Positions 42,390-53,450 are shown, counted from the first letter of the stretch. The stretch is DNA of 64,000 nucleotides from Daphnia carinata (GCF_022539665.2 NC_081338.1:1674001-1738000); one strand, 5' to 3'. Notes: generated by a model from the letters alone, not told the origin. A program made the numbers and translations.

Positions 42390-42478
42390 CGAAAATTGCG
42401 TGAAAAAGACTTTGGAAAGCTAAAAAATAAACGTGTCAACACAGTAAAAGTGGAGCGGAGTTTTTTTTGCTTATAATT
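42390..42478. repeat. DIRS right inverted terminal repeat
   Basis: GACTTTGGAAAGCTAAAAAATAAACGT... is complementary to 35940-35990. The end, CACAGTAAAAGTGGAGCGGAG then TTGCTTATAATT, is complementary to the second half of the internal region at 36408-36450. The terminus is placed at 42478, where the match to the circle junction ends. Confidence 0.88.
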
Positions 42479-42835
42479 GATGATGCAGATGTAGTGCAAG
42501 AACAACCATTTACAAGAGATTTTGAAACGTTACCTCTAATAGTATCCACCTCAGGGCACAAACACGAAAACCAAGTGCCGCTAGGACAAAAAATATTTCC
42601 CCATAACTGAATAAAAGTTGGAAAATGAGAATAAGAACTACAAAAATAATAATAATAATAATTGAAGAAATTGGACATACTGGATAAAACTAACATAATT
42701 GAATGAACGCTAATGCGACAAAAAAGATAAGAATGCGATGAAAGTGGCAATGTTTGACTAAATGGAATGAATTCTCTGCTGTATTTAAAACATCATCAGA
42801 TGAATTTTATTCGAAATAGCAACGAACGTAACAAA
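42479..42835. other. Short open frame and AT-rich spacer
   Basis: Immediately right of the DIRS terminus a plus-strand frame runs from about 42479 to 42609 (DDADVVQEQPFTRDF, PLIVSTSGHKHENQVPLG). It could be an exon fragment of the interrupted host sequence, but no family is recognised. The remainder holds an (ATA)n run near 42650. Confidence 0.3.
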
Positions 42836-43965
42836 ATGGCATTCAGCGACAATAGCATCAACGGTATGCCAAATTTGTTGGCGATCAACATTAAAGTGGA
42901 AAAAGAGTCGGACAGCAACAACTACAGCAATATTACCTAAGAACAAACTTTAGGATATGTGAAGACCATGGAATAAAATACAGTGGCTGCACTGAAAGCA
43001 CATTGAATTTACTTTATCAGAAGAGGGAAACCAAAAAACTGAGCATGAAAAAAAATACATATTCCAATACAATCTGGCATTCAAAGTGGATCAGCAAAGA
43101 GAAACAGAAGGGAAGCACCCTGACGACGAGTCAGGAGAAAAACTGGAGCCAATACGCAGTGCAATAATTGCAGGATGATGGCAGTACCAATTTTATCTAA
43201 TAGAAGGGCAGGAAGGATAAGAACGGAAACTGTAGGACAGTCCTGGCTAAAAAATTACAATTGGATCCGCGAATTCGTTTCACAGAAGAAGGTAGAAAAA
43301 GAATGGAAGGAGAAAAAAAAGAAAAATTTTGAAATGCTCTTTTACAATTGGAAAAACTCCCTTGCATGGGAGTGTAGTGAAAGGACGTCTTGACGTAACG
43401 GATGTATTACTAGAATTTAGAGCAGACCCTGATATTTTAGAAGATGGCCAAATGATAACACACCGGGCTGCCTCAACTAACAACACACAACTACTACGTT
43501 TGTTCAGGTTTTATTTAAGTTGCGCACTTGGTATTGCATCGAAGGCAACCACTGATATGGTAGCCATTGCTTTTAACTAGAGAGAGCATAAGCTTTCTTT
43601 GGAAAACATTAGTCATGAATCAATCAGGTCATCCAACAGAAACTGTGTTACACTATGCAGCTCAGTTTAACAATTAGGTAATTACTATAACTGCGTGTGC
43701 CCCAAGGCGGGAAGTTGATGCCAACAGGAGATTCCTACCAAGATCCGAAACGGCTTTGATGGTCGCCGTTCACCACAGAAGCCCGGTCATCTTGAACGCG
43801 CTTCTCAAAAATAGTAAAAATACGGCGATTCGCACAAAGATGGATAGTATGCACAAGAGTACATTCGAGATACGAAAATGTTTAAGAACGCACCAACAGA
43901 AGTCATCATCCTCCTCATTGGGAAAGCCAAATGACAATTTCGCTTCTCAACTGGATTTTTAACGT
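42836..43965 (+). pseudogene. Ankyrin-repeat protein gene remnant
   Basis: A possible start is at 42836 (ACAAAATGGC; MAFSDNSINGMPNLLAIN). Ankyrin units are visible in three pieces: GKTPLHGSVVKGRLDVTDVL with LLEFRADPDI (43350-43440), ETVLHYAAQFNN (about 43640) and SETALMVAVHHRSPVI with LNALLKN (43745-43820). Frames change and stops intervene (43578, 43675). Introns of 60-80 bp may explain some breaks, such as GTAATT after 43676, but not all. Function unknown; ankyrin repeats are protein-binding scaffolds. Probably a decayed host gene or part of one. Confidence 0.6.
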
Positions 43966-44272
43966 TGTGCTGTCGATTTTATTTACCATAGCTTCAAATA
44001 ATATTAACTTAGGGCTAGACATAATAAGAGGAAACGAATGCAATAAGATATCGAATATATCCGGGAACTTAATGATGATTCAGCTGTGGTTGCTGTTCAT
44101 TCAAGTAATTCTTCTGATGTCGGTGACTTGGTGTGGGTTCCCAACTTTCGCGATTATTTGGTGTATGTGCAGTTACCTAAGGAATTAATCAAAATGCGGT
44201 TGACGCTCTCTTATCAGGTTTTCGTTTATTTTCATGGGGCTCGAACTTTCCGAAATACTGCCGATCATTGAT

Positions 44273-44682
44273 AAAGACACCTCGTAAGGTTCCGGTAAAA
44301 AATTATCCTCCAGGAAATTATTACCACTTAGAATACAAAAAGGGAATGAAATATTTTTGCTTTGTATTAATCGACGACACATTCCGCAAACAGTTGAAAT
44401 TTTTGAAAATTTAGATGAGCTTCCTATTTCCAAAAGTAGTGGGGAGCAATTTTGGCCTATGCTGGGAATAATTAGTAACGGAAAATACAGACATGTGTCT
44501 TTGATTGGCCTTTACCATGGCAGTGCAAAGCCCTTTTTTCTGTCACGACTATGTTGCTGTTTTTGTTACCGAAACAGGAACTCTTACGGATAGTGGATTT
44601 TCATTGAAGGGCCGTCATCATAGCTTTCGCGTATCATCTTTCATATGCAACATACCTGCTCGTTCATATATATTAAATATTG
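44273..44682 (+). pseudogene. Transposon-derived protein, 5' half (split by Gypsy C)
   Basis: Frames contain LPISKSSGEQFWPMLGII, VSLIGLYHGSAKPF, then FVTETGTLTDSGFSLKGRHH and SSFICNIPARSYIL. This order is typical of a widespread invertebrate transposase-like family (with ...CDAPARA-V...IKGH-GY--C--C... and FPLD-MHL motifs) related in layout to CACTA/Transposase_21 proteins. The coding is frameshifted in places. Sequence stops at the Gypsy C LTR and the next expected motif (KGHTAYFGCSRC) starts right after the other LTR at 52990. Confidence 0.65.
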
Positions 44683-45094
44683 TGACGGCTACTGCCGTAA
44701 TTCACTAAATAACTGACTCTACAGCGCTTTTGGACCCGATGTATTGATTCTGCCACACTCAACACTCCAAATCCAACTGTCTACTGAGAGCCCCGTGTCA
44801 CTCGTAGGCTCTCCTATTTAAAGGAAAGATCGTTACCCGCCAAGGGTGACGCGGGAAGTAGAAAGAAGATGGTCACGTAGATAATCTCTACGTGACCGTC
44901 GATTAGAAAGCGCATAGGAAGGGGTAAGCTATTCCGATACGATGGTCAAGTAGATAACTCTACTTGACCTTACGGAAGTGAAAGCGGAGGAAAGGGTTGA
45001 GGGGCTGATGCACGAGGCGTCCCCGGCACGTGGATGTCCTTGTACACTCCGTGTCCATCGTTAACACGTGGATGTCCTCCGAATCCACGTGACA
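44683..45094 (-). repeat. 3' LTR of Gypsy C
   Basis: On the minus strand it begins TGTCACGTGGATTCGG and ends GCAGTAGCCGTCA. It contains inverted stems GGTCACGTAG...CTACGTGACC and GGTCAAGTAG...CTACTTGACC. The C-terminus of the envelope frame runs into it, stopping at 44960. Confidence 0.95.
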
Positions 45095-47291
45095 GGTCCC
45101 CCCGTTTGAAGGCGATCGCCACCGATTGCCATAGCATATAAAGATTATAGTAATAGCGAAAAGGTAATAGTAAATAAGAAAAAATGTAACGTATGTTGTC
45201 TTCGTGTTCAAAGGTCCGTGTCTTGTGTCCGAATAAGTCGTTCCTCCGCGGCCGCACCACGTAGTGTGTAATTCATTGTCTCGTACAACCGCATGCCATT
45301 CCTTGATGTGAGAGTCTAAGCGTTGTGCGAGCCGTAGTGTAAATCCTGCCAACCCGGATACGCTGAGTAGTATGATCATAAATGCTATTATCCATTCATA
45401 CGGATAGACCGTATGGCTTGGCGTTGGCGGCGCATCCAGCAGGGTCAAAATCTGGTTATGTGTCAACGTCGCTAGTGCTTCCAGTTTTTCTTGCTGTAGT
45501 AACATGCTGCTCAACTTGTCGAGGTGTGATGCGTTTGATGACGTAAAACGTATAACCGTTGCCGTTTTTGAACTTGTGATGTTTGGACGGAACTCCGGTA
45601 GGTCTGGCATCTGAATTGATATGGCTGCGGCTGTTGTGGTACCTTCCAGGCTTGCTGGAAATATCCAATCCTCCGTGCGAGCTGTGCATCCTTGTGGGAC
45701 TTCAAAGTATCCTACTGCCGGTAACTGTAGACGTTGGGATGGTACTTGCTTACTGTCCGGGGGGCATGAAAAAACCACGTTGTGTGGACCTATTGCTGAA
45801 AATGCCCATTGGTTTTGGCCTAGGTAGGCTACTTCCGGGCCATTCCACTGTATAAATTGTTTCTGGCAATAAGACCTGATTTGTGCTTCCTCGTTGTTAA
45901 ACAGCGCAATCGCACACGATTTCCTTTTGCCCCTTTTTGAGAATCCCGTATGAAATTTGCAGAGTTGTTTATCCAGTCGCCGAAAGTTACTGATTTCGTT
46001 GTTTGACAACTCGACAAACGTGTCTAAATCGGCCGTTATCGCCAAAAAGTCTGGTAAGTTAGTTACTCGTACGCCGTGTGTGCCGTTGGCGGTTGGTTTT
46101 GTTAATTTAACTAGCTTAAACAAATTGTGTGTTTTTAAACAAATTAAAGTGTTGTGCGTGGTCGTAAATGGGGATTTCTATAAAGAGGCGGAACTTATTC
46201 TGGGTAGCTGCGACCGACACCCGTGCTTCCCGATAGATGACCCATAAGTCATCTGCCGGTATCGTCCAGCCCAATAGTAAATGTTTGTTTATCTCTTTTA
46301 CCGCTCGCTCAAGTTTTGTAGGTGGGAAGATTTGCAGTGGTAAGTGTCCGTTTGCCATGGTTGCTAATCCTATTTCCCAGTCCCCAATTTGTTGTTGTAA
46401 TCCTCCGATCACTTGCTCCAATGATTCGAACATCGAGTCTAACTCTGCGAAGTATTGTTCTTGTTATATGTGCGCTAATTCATACGCCTGAATGTGGTCC
46501 AAAATGTCATCCGCTCTCTTTTGAAGTATCATAGACTGTTGGTGTAGTTCCTGCAGCAATGCTAAATTAGATCGTGTCAGTTGCAGGCTCTCGTTTATGA
46601 TCGATGCGTGTTGGTCGAGGACATGAAATATTTCTTGATTCTGGCCTTCCATTGCATGAATTTTCTTGTTTAGTTCTACCAAATCCGCCCGAGTGGCGAC
46701 ACCAAATAACCACTTAAGTGCCGTGCCACCTAAATCTATCACTCCTCTTTTCGCTCGAGCTGCTCCTGTCAGGGTCATCGCACATGTCGTCAATCTTGTT
46801 TTGGATATGTTTAATGTTCTGCCCAGTAATAGTACCTTATTTTCTATTTTATTTGCTGTCATGAAACTTGTGGTGTCCCTCCATGCCGCGTGTCCGCCTT
46901 CTTTTTCAAGTGTCACACCGTCCTTTCTATGTTTCGCCGCCAGTAAAGACAATTCATCCAAGTGTTTTTCTACTATCGTAACAGCCTTCTCTGCATCTTG
47001 CAGAATTACATCCGTGGCCACTGTCCATGATGATTCGCTGATTGCAATACCCGATTGTTCTTTAAATATTATTGTGTCCCTGACCACCATTGCTGAGGTA
47101 CTGCATGTGCACCCAAGTACCATTATAATCAGTAGTTGAACTAGCCCTGCCCTGAAAAAATCGGGTTTGCGCCGATTCCGTAATGGCCGTATAAGGCCCC
47201 TCTCTTGGGTATGGGTCTTGGGTCTGTTCCATAGAGTGGTTTGCTTGATCATTTGGGTTGTTCTGCCTGGACATTTCTTCTTCCTCCTCAT
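44960..47291 (-). pseudogene. Gypsy C envelope (fusion-protein-like), damaged
   Basis: An ATG at 47291. A hydrophobic signal/anchor lies near residues 47-65. About residue 180 there is a furin-type RAKR site followed by a Gly/Ile/Leu-rich segment, as in baculovirus F and errantivirus envelopes. Then comes a heptad-rich region, an ectodomain with cysteines and NGT/NIT glycosylation sites, and a transmembrane helix near 45390. It would sit in the membrane and fuse it. A TAA (about 46464) and a frameshift (about 46130) break the reading, so no full-length product is expected from this copy. The 23830-24243 fragment is a diverged relative. Confidence 0.85.
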
Positions 47292-47412
47292 TCTCTATTA
47301 CCTCGGTTGTTTTGTCTTCGGTGTTCGCTAATTCATTCCCGTTTTCCTGATGTTTCATCTGGGCGTTATCCGCTGACGATCTTTGTTGAAATCCTTCCTG
47401 AAGTGTGCTCGT

Positions 47413-49085
47413 TTAATGAAATAACTTCATACTGACGACATGAACAATTTCTGTTTTGCTGCCTTTTCTTTTTGGTTGAACTTCGTAGTTAACTGGCGTG
47501 GTTTGACGTAGAACTTCGTAAGGGCCTATCCATCGATGTAGTAGTTTATCCGAACGTCCTTTTTTCCTTATTGGCTTGTATACCAGTACCATATCTCCCG
47601 CCTGAAATGTTACCATGCGGTGATGTGCATCATAATGCCGTTTTTGTTTCTCTTGTACGTGCTGTAATCGTGTACGCACGACGTCTCTTGAGATTGACAA
47701 GTCACTCATTAGTTGTTCAACATATGTCTTTTTCGCCAAGTCCGCTGACAGTCGTGGATTTGGTTGGGCTCCTATTAATAAGTCTATTGGGAGTACTGGT
47801 TCTCTACCGTATAATAGGAAAAATGGCGAAAATCTCGTGGATTCTTGACGTGCTGTGTTATACGCGAAACAAATGTGCTGCAATAGTTCATCCCAGTTCT
47901 TTTGGTCGTTTGAGACGTACATTGACATCATTGTGGCTAAAGTGTGGTTCATACGTTCCACCTGTCCATTTGCTTGCGGATGGTAACTTGATGTTGTCTT
48001 ATGCCTGATTCCCAACTTTTGAAACATGGTTTGCGTAACCTCCGCTAGGAAGCATTTGCCCCGATCCGTCATTATGGCTTCAGGCATTCCATGACGTAGT
48101 GCAATGTATTCCACCAGAAATCTAGTGACTTCTTCTGCCTTGCCCGATGGCAAAGCTTTCAATTCCACCCATTTTGTTAAATAATCCACTGCTACGATAA
48201 TCATTTTATTCCCTGAATCCGATAACGTAAACGGTCCTAGGAGGTCCACCCCCACGTTTTGGAACGGTCTGGCTACTTTGATATATTGCAGCATCCCACC
48301 TGGAATGAGTTTTGGGCTTTTCCGTGTTGGACACTGTGGGCATGATCTGACGTACTCCATCACGTTTTTCTCCATGTCCTCCCAAAAAAAACGGTGCGTA
48401 ATTTTCTGTAGCGTTTTCTGGCTTCCCATATGTCCTGAATACGGGTCATTATGACATGCTGTTAACACCATGTGGCTATACTCAGGGGGGACACATAATC
48501 GTAGCCATTGTTTTCCCCATTTCGTTTTCTTTTTATACAATTTACCTTCATCCAGTGAAAAGAAAACCTTCCGGCCGATCTTTGTGATTCCAGTTTTTCA
48601 ATAAGTTTTCTCCATTTGCTTACTCCACGTTGTTTCTGTGTCAGATCCAATAATGTGTCTGTTGACATAAAGTCTGCTTGGTCATATTGCAGTGCTCCGA
48701 TGGCTATGCACCGATCCTCTGTCTCTGTTTCTGTGATGGGAATTGGGTGGCGAGACAGGCAGTCCGCGTTGGAATGTAGTTTACCATTCCTATATCTGAT
48801 CTCTACGTCATATTCTAGCAGACAAAAACTCCAGCGCGCTAGTCGCCCTGCTAGATCCTTCTTTGTCCTTAGCCAGCAGAGAGCTTCATGGTCGGTCACA
48901 ATTACTACTTTGCAGCCCCACACAAAACTTCTAAATTTTTTCAAACCCCAGATGAGAGCCAGGCATTCTTTTTCAGTAATCGAATAGTTCACTTCTGCTT
49001 TCGACATCAGCCGACTGGCGTAAGCCAATGCTGTTCTTTTCCGTCCTTGGACTGTGACAATACCGCCCCAATGCCGTATCCACAC
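47413..49085 (-). pseudogene. Gypsy C Pol: RNase H and integrase
   Basis: RNase H (TALAYASRLMSKAEVNYS, ITEKECLALIWGLKKFR, VTDHEALCWL) lies in one frame to about 48570. After a frameshift comes the integrase: zinc finger HNDPYSGHMGSQKT...CPQC, core VDLLGPFTLS, MTDRGKCF and QANGQVERMN (D, D, E all present), and a GPY/F end (WIGPYEVL). Each frameshift is a single-base step in short A- or G-rich runs (about 49050 and 48575), so sequencing or assembly error is possible. The 3' end is at 47413. Confidence 0.92.
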
Positions 49086-52000
49086 GCGTCCATCATGATC
49101 ATCATCGGTGCTTCATAATCTGGGTGAGCCGATATCGGGGCCGCTGTTAACAGTTGTTTCAGTTTTATGAAACTTGTTCGCTGGGCTTCTTCCCAAATGA
49201 AAGGTGTACCTTTCTTGGTTAATCTCGTCAAAGGTTGAGCTAATTTGGCGAAATTTTTTATGTGGCGTCTGTAGTACGAACACAGCCCGACAAAGCTTTG
49301 GACGCGTCTGATTTTTTCTACTAATGTTTTACCTTCGTTGCACTCTGCGAAGTCTGCTACTGCTGCGATTTTCTCCGGACCTGGTGATATGCCTTGTTTA
49401 GAAACCACGTGTCCTAGGACTTTCAACGTCGTCATTGCGAATTGGCATTTGTTTCCTTTCAGTTTAAGCCCTGCTTTGGCTAAGCACGATAATACCAAAT
49501 GTAAGCGATGCACGTGAGTTTGAAAATCTGGTGCATACACCACTACGTCATCTAGGTAAACTAGACATAAATTCCAACGCAGTCCTCCCAAAATGACGTC
49601 CATTGCCCGTTGAAAGGCACTGGGCCCATTCGTTAGTCCGAATGGCAGGACTTTGAATTGATATAATCCGTCTGCTGTGATAAATGCCGTTTTTTCTCTG
49701 TCTTCCTTCCGCAATGGGAGTTGATGATATCCTGATTGTAAATCCATTATGGAAAAATATTCCGCACCTTCCAGTTTGCTTAGAATATCGTTGATACGGG
49801 GTAGGGGATATACATCTCTAACTGTGACTTCATTTAATCCCCGATAGTCTACACAAAACCGCCATGATCCATCCTTTTTCTTAAACAGTACCACTGGTGC
49901 TGCCCAGGGGCTCTCTGATCTTTCTATGATGCCAGCTTTTATCATGTCTTCTGATAATCCTTGTATGATTTTCCGCGCTTTCCACGCGCTTGCATTTGGT
50001 CGTTGATATACCGGCAGCGCTCCCTCTTTGATATTGATTTGATGTTCTGCTGTCGTACAAATTCCAATATCTTTGTCATCCTTTGCGAAGCACGATAGGT
50101 GTCCTTTAAGTAGTGTTAGTAGCGATTTTCGATTTTCGTCTGTTAATTCACCATTAATTTGTTGTTCTAAATTATCCAATCGGTTTTTCTCCTCCAATGT
50201 CAGCTTGCCTTTGATTTTTCCGTCCTTTTCTTGTGGATGCTCCTCCCACTCACACCTCACTATCTCATTTGTATATGGCTGTAACGTTCCCAAAGTTGAT
50301 CCTTCCTTTAGCCACACTGGCACAGCCGATAAATTGGCCACTGGTATGCACTTCGAATCTGCCGCCAGAATAGCGTGACCTGTCGATAGCCTTTTAGATG
50401 CCAACAACTCTGTCGAAGGAGAGAACAAACCAGTTGATGGGCTGTTCTCGTCAGGACTCGTGTTTACTGTTATCACCGAAAATGCCGGAATCATGTAACT
50501 AGTTGTGCTACTAATTTTATTGCGAACCTGACGGCTCTCTTCTTGATCGTGATCATCTTTAAACGGTAGTTCTCCCAATGTCACTCGCGTTGTATCACCG
50601 GTGTATTCAATTTGAAGTTTTCCGAATTGCTTTAAAAAATCATTACCCAGCAACAACTCGATTCCGTCCATCTCCATAATTACTGCCCTTCCTTGACCTG
50701 TTGTGTTTTTATGGGTTATTGTTACCCGGGATGCTCCTAGTGGCGTCACTTTTGAACAATTCGCTAATACAATATCCGGGCCGCTCCAATCCTCCATCAC
50801 ATACTGTGTGCGCCCCAACAATCTTGGCGATATGACGCTTACTGCTGCACCCGTGTCCACCACTGCCGTCGCTGTGATGTCTCCACATCCCACCGTCATT
50901 TTGATTAAACGGGATATGTCCGACAATAGTATTGGTACCTTCTCCTCCAACTTTTGTCTTTTAATCCCGCTTGCCTCTTCGCCACCTTGATCTTCCTGTG
51001 TTGACAATGGTTGCGTTGTCTGTGCCGCTCCCTGGTCCGTTTTGTTAGGCATGTTAATCTTGTTAACATAAAATTGCTGGTCCAAGTTCGGTAATTCTTC
51101 TGCATTGGAATGTAATGTCACACTGTTCACCGTTCCTGCTTGCTTGTGTCTTTCCGACTGATGATACTGTCCTTGCCTGACATGTTGTTGTTCGCCCTGC
51201 TGCCTCATCTGATTCTGTCTTGGGCCTTTGTATAATGCTGACGCTGGGTTCTGGAAGCATCTATAGTCAAGGTGGCCTATTTTTGAACAAAATCCGCATA
51301 CGTTTCTTCCTTCGGTCATCCTTCTATTTCTGTCGAATCCATTATTACTGATTTTATTTTGACCCATTTTTGTCATTTGGAATGCTGGTCCTGTAGATAA
51401 GTGTAGCTGCTTCACTGTCTCGTTTAGTTGTTGCAGCACACTCGTAATTTCTGCTGTTAATGTCGGTTGAGTCACCTTCTTGTTCAGTTTCGTATTTTCC
51501 GGCTCCTCAGCTAGTGCCATCAAAGATTGAGCCCACACTTTCTGGTTCGCGAGAGCCATGGCCTCCGTGTGTAACTTGGCCAGTTCTAGAAAGTAAGCCG
51601 TAAAAGCCGGCTTATGTGGGTAAATTTTTTGCAATAACGATGGTTTTAGACCGCAGTATAGATGTTCTAGCTGATGTTCCTGTGACACTGTCGGGTTTAC
51701 CAACCTGCACATATTAGTTACGTCGTAAAAATACGACACTATGTCTTCCTCTACGCCCTGTACTCGTTGACGAAGCTTGCTCTCCTGCACTAGCGTGAAA
51801 TTAGCTTGTCGAAAGGCCGCTATGAATTGAGCTTTTAGCCCTGTCGCTGCTGGCAGATTGGGCCGCGTTGGGTCTTCGGGGTTCGGACGGGACGGAAGAT
51901 CCTCCCAGTGGTCAGGGTGAGGATGCACCAGAAACCACTTTCTGGCTGCCCCTTCCAAATACATAACAAAATTCCGAGCTTGGTCTGCATCCGACCATCG

Positions 52001-52363
52001 ATTGTAAGCTGCCACTAGCTCGAAACGTTCTAGCCAATCCATACGGTCTTCCCCCGGGCTTGCCGAAAGAATCGGCGGAGCTATAAATTTTTGTACGCTT
52101 ACCGCCATGTTGTTGGGCCGTGTGTAAAAATTGAGTCGAGGTTGTTCTGGGGTCGAGATTCGTGGTTCACTGGTTACTGCAAGCTCTACCCCACGAACGT
52201 CTTCTATAGGCACTGTCGCACTGTCACGTGTGGGAGGTGTTAAATCAACAATGACACTACTATTAGGCACTTCCACCAGTTCAGATTGATCGAATAGTTC
52301 CGGATGTAACCGTCTGCTTGGCGCCCGGTCGCACGTAGGATATCTCCCTGACTGCTTACTCAT
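49007..52363 (-). CDS. Gypsy C Gag-Protease-RT
   Basis: A long intact frame; I take ATG at 52363 (MSKQSGRYPTCDRAP) because nothing earlier has an ATG of this quality. Gag: MDWLERFELVAAYNRWSDAD, AARKWFL and LKAQFIAAFRQANFT. Zinc knuckle CGFCSKIGHLDYRC. Protease VVDTGAAVSVISPRLL. RT with KKKDGSWRFCVDYRGLN, FSIMDLQSGYHQLPL, PFGLTNGPSAFQRAMD and CLVYLDDVVVYAP. The fused Gag-Pol in one frame without a shift is a feature of this element. The frame is lost at about 49050 in RNase H. Confidence 0.95.
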   Translation of the reverse strand: MSKQSGRYPTCDRAPSRRLHPELFDQSELVEVPNSSVIVDLTPPTRDSATVPIEDVRGVELAVTSEPRISTPEQPRLNFYTRPNNMAVSVQKFIAPPILSASPGEDRMDWLERFELVAAYNRWSDADQARNFVMYLEGAARKWFLVHPHPDHWEDLPSRPNPEDPTRPNLPAATGLKAQFIAAFRQANFTLVQESKLRQRVQGVEEDIVSYFYDVTNMCRLVNPTVSQEHQLEHLYCGLKPSLLQKIYPHKPAFTAYFLELAKLHTEAMALANQKVWAQSLMALAEEPENTKLNKKVTQPTLTAEITSVLQQLNETVKQLHLSTGPAFQMTKMGQNKISNNGFDRNRRMTEGRNVCGFCSKIGHLDYRCFQNPASALYKGPRQNQMRQQGEQQHVRQGQYHQSERHKQAGTVNSVTLHSNAEELPNLDQQFYVNKINMPNKTDQGAAQTTQPLSTQEDQGGEEASGIKRQKLEEKVPILLSDISRLIKMTVGCGDITATAVVDTGAAVSVISPRLLGRTQYVMEDWSGPDIVLANCSKVTPLGASRVTITHKNTTGQGRAVIMEMDGIELLLGNDFLKQFGKLQIEYTGDTTRVTLGELPFKDDHDQEESRQVRNKISSTTSYMIPAFSVITVNTSPDENSPSTGLFSPSTELLASKRLSTGHAILAADSKCIPVANLSAVPVWLKEGSTLGTLQPYTNEIVRCEWEEHPQEKDGKIKGKLTLEEKNRLDNLEQQINGELTDENRKSLLTLLKGHLSCFAKDDKDIGICTTAEHQINIKEGALPVYQRPNASAWKARKIIQGLSEDMIKAGIIERSESPWAAPVVLFKKKDGSWRFCVDYRGLNEVTVRDVYPLPRINDILSKLEGAEYFSIMDLQSGYHQLPLRKEDREKTAFITADGLYQFKVLPFGLTNGPSAFQRAMDVILGGLRWNLCLVYLDDVVVYAPDFQTHVHRLHLVLSCLAKAGLKLKGNKCQFAMTTLKVLGHVVSKQGISPGPEKIAAVADFAECNEGKTLVEKIRRVQSFVGLCSYYRRHIKNFAKLAQPLTRLTKKGTPFIWEEAQRTSFIKLKQLLTAAPISAHPDYEAPMMIMMDACGYGIGAVLSQSKDGKEQHWLTPVG

Positions 52364-52559
52364 CAATCGACGCGACACTGGAGAACCCAAATAGTCTCGA
52401 ATGGGACACTTCCCAACGAACAACTTCCGCCTTGCTGGCCACCGCTCGTACCAGTTTGCGGTAAACGAAAAAATGTGATGCACAGAAAACAACGAATCTA
52501 CGGGAAGTGCGATTGATCAACACGGAATCAAAATTACTAAGTTTATTTAGGGGATCGAC

Positions 52560-52574
52560 CTGCTTCTCCACCAA
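52560..52574 (-). promoter_or_regulatory. Candidate primer binding site of Gypsy C
   Basis: Four bases inside the 5' LTR the minus strand reads TGGTGGAGAAGCAGG, starting with the TGG expected to pair with a tRNA CCA end. I cannot name the tRNA with confidence. Confidence 0.5.
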
Positions 52575-52577
52575 TTA

Positions 52578-52989
52578 TGACGGCTACTGCCGTAATTCAC
52601 TAAATAACTGACTCTACAGCGCTTTTGGACCCGATGTATTGATTCTGCCACACTCAACACTCCAAATCCAACTGTCTACTGAGAGCCCCGTGTCACTCGT
52701 AGGCTCTCCTATTTAAAGGAAAGATCGTTACCCGCCAAGGGTGACGCGGGAAGTAGAAAGAAGATGGTCACGTAGGTAACCTCTACGTGACCGTCGATTA
52801 GAAAGCGCTTGGGAAGGGGTAAGCTATTCCGATACGATGGTCAAGTAGATAACTCTACTTGACCTTACGGAAGTGAAAGCAGAGGAAAGGGTTGAGGGGC
52901 TGATGCACGAGGCGTCCCCGGCACGTGGATGTCCTCGTACTCTCCGTGTCCATCGTTAACACGTGGATGTCCCCCGAATCCACGTGACA
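52578..52989 (-). repeat. 5' LTR of Gypsy C
   Basis: Direct partner of 44683-45094, also 412 bp. Differences seen include GTAGATAATCT/GTAGGTAACCT, GCGCATAGG/GCGCTTGGG, GCGGAG/GCAGAG, TTGTACACT/TCGTACTCT and CCTCCG/CCCCCG. It is followed on the right by ATATTAAAGG. Confidence 0.95.
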
Positions 52990-53450
52990 ATATTAAAGGT
53001 CACACGGCGTATTTTGGGTGTTCAAGGTGTATCCTACAGGATGGTTATGAAGGAAGGATGTTTTTTAAGAAAATGACTCATCTCTTCGAACTAATTATTC
53101 TTTTCCCAACCACATTTATGAAGAGCATTACAATGGTAACTCAACTTTGGAAAATATTGATATTGACATGGTTTTTGATTTTCCGAATGATCCGATGCAT
53201 TTAATAGATTTAGATGTAACTCGGAAATTGCTTCTGACATGGATTCGTGTTCCTCTGGAAATAGGCTGTCTAGAACTTTGCTAGAAACGATTAGCTATCG
53301 ATTAGAAATAAAAAGGGCATGTATACCTAGGGAATTCACTAGAAAGACTGGATCTTTCATCAGCTTCCTTGTTTTCTATGTCACCGTGTGGATTCTTTCT
53401 TCAAAAGGTTTGTGCCTTATACGTAATGAACATGCTAGGTAACTAAGTAA
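52990..53450 (+). pseudogene. Transposon-derived protein, continuation after Gypsy C
   Basis: KGHTAYFGCSRCILQDGYEG continues the protein broken at 44682. Further on are NDPMHLIDLDVTRKLLLTW (the FPLD-MHL-LGV-RKLL-W motif) and, in another frame, SYRLEIKRACIPREFTRKTG. A GTAACT donor after 53440 and a TTTTCTTTCAG acceptor at 53490 suggest an intron. Frameshifts show decay. Confidence 0.65.

Larger units (their letters stand above)
35865..42478 (-). mobile_element. DIRS-type tyrosine-recombinase retrotransposon
   Basis: Minus-strand order: RS-rich Gag start (42345), Gag, RT, RNase H, tyrosine recombinase (to 36451). It has inverted terminal repeats and an internal complementary region instead of LTRs, and no integrase: the hallmark of the DIRS order, which integrates by recombination of a circular intermediate. 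Span 6.6 kb including a ~2-kb hAT insertion in Gag. Several nonsense and frameshift changes show it is inactive. Confidence 0.93.
44683..52989 (-). mobile_element. Gypsy C, envelope-bearing LTR retrotransposon (errantivirus-like)
   Basis: An 8307-bp element with two 412-bp LTRs (44683-45094, 52578-52989). Minus-strand Gag-Pol is 52363-47413 and envelope 47291-44960. ATATT flanks both outer ends, with one extra G at the left, consistent with a slightly altered target duplication. LTRs differ at about eight positions by my count, so it is the youngest LTR element here. A polypurine tract (AAACGGGGGGACC) precedes the 3' LTR. It splits a transposon-derived gene. Confidence 0.95.

Noticed and set aside
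50073-50990. Plus-strand ORFs of about 100 residues inside Gypsy C.
   Set aside because: They lie opposite the intact Gag-Pol frame and show no family motif.
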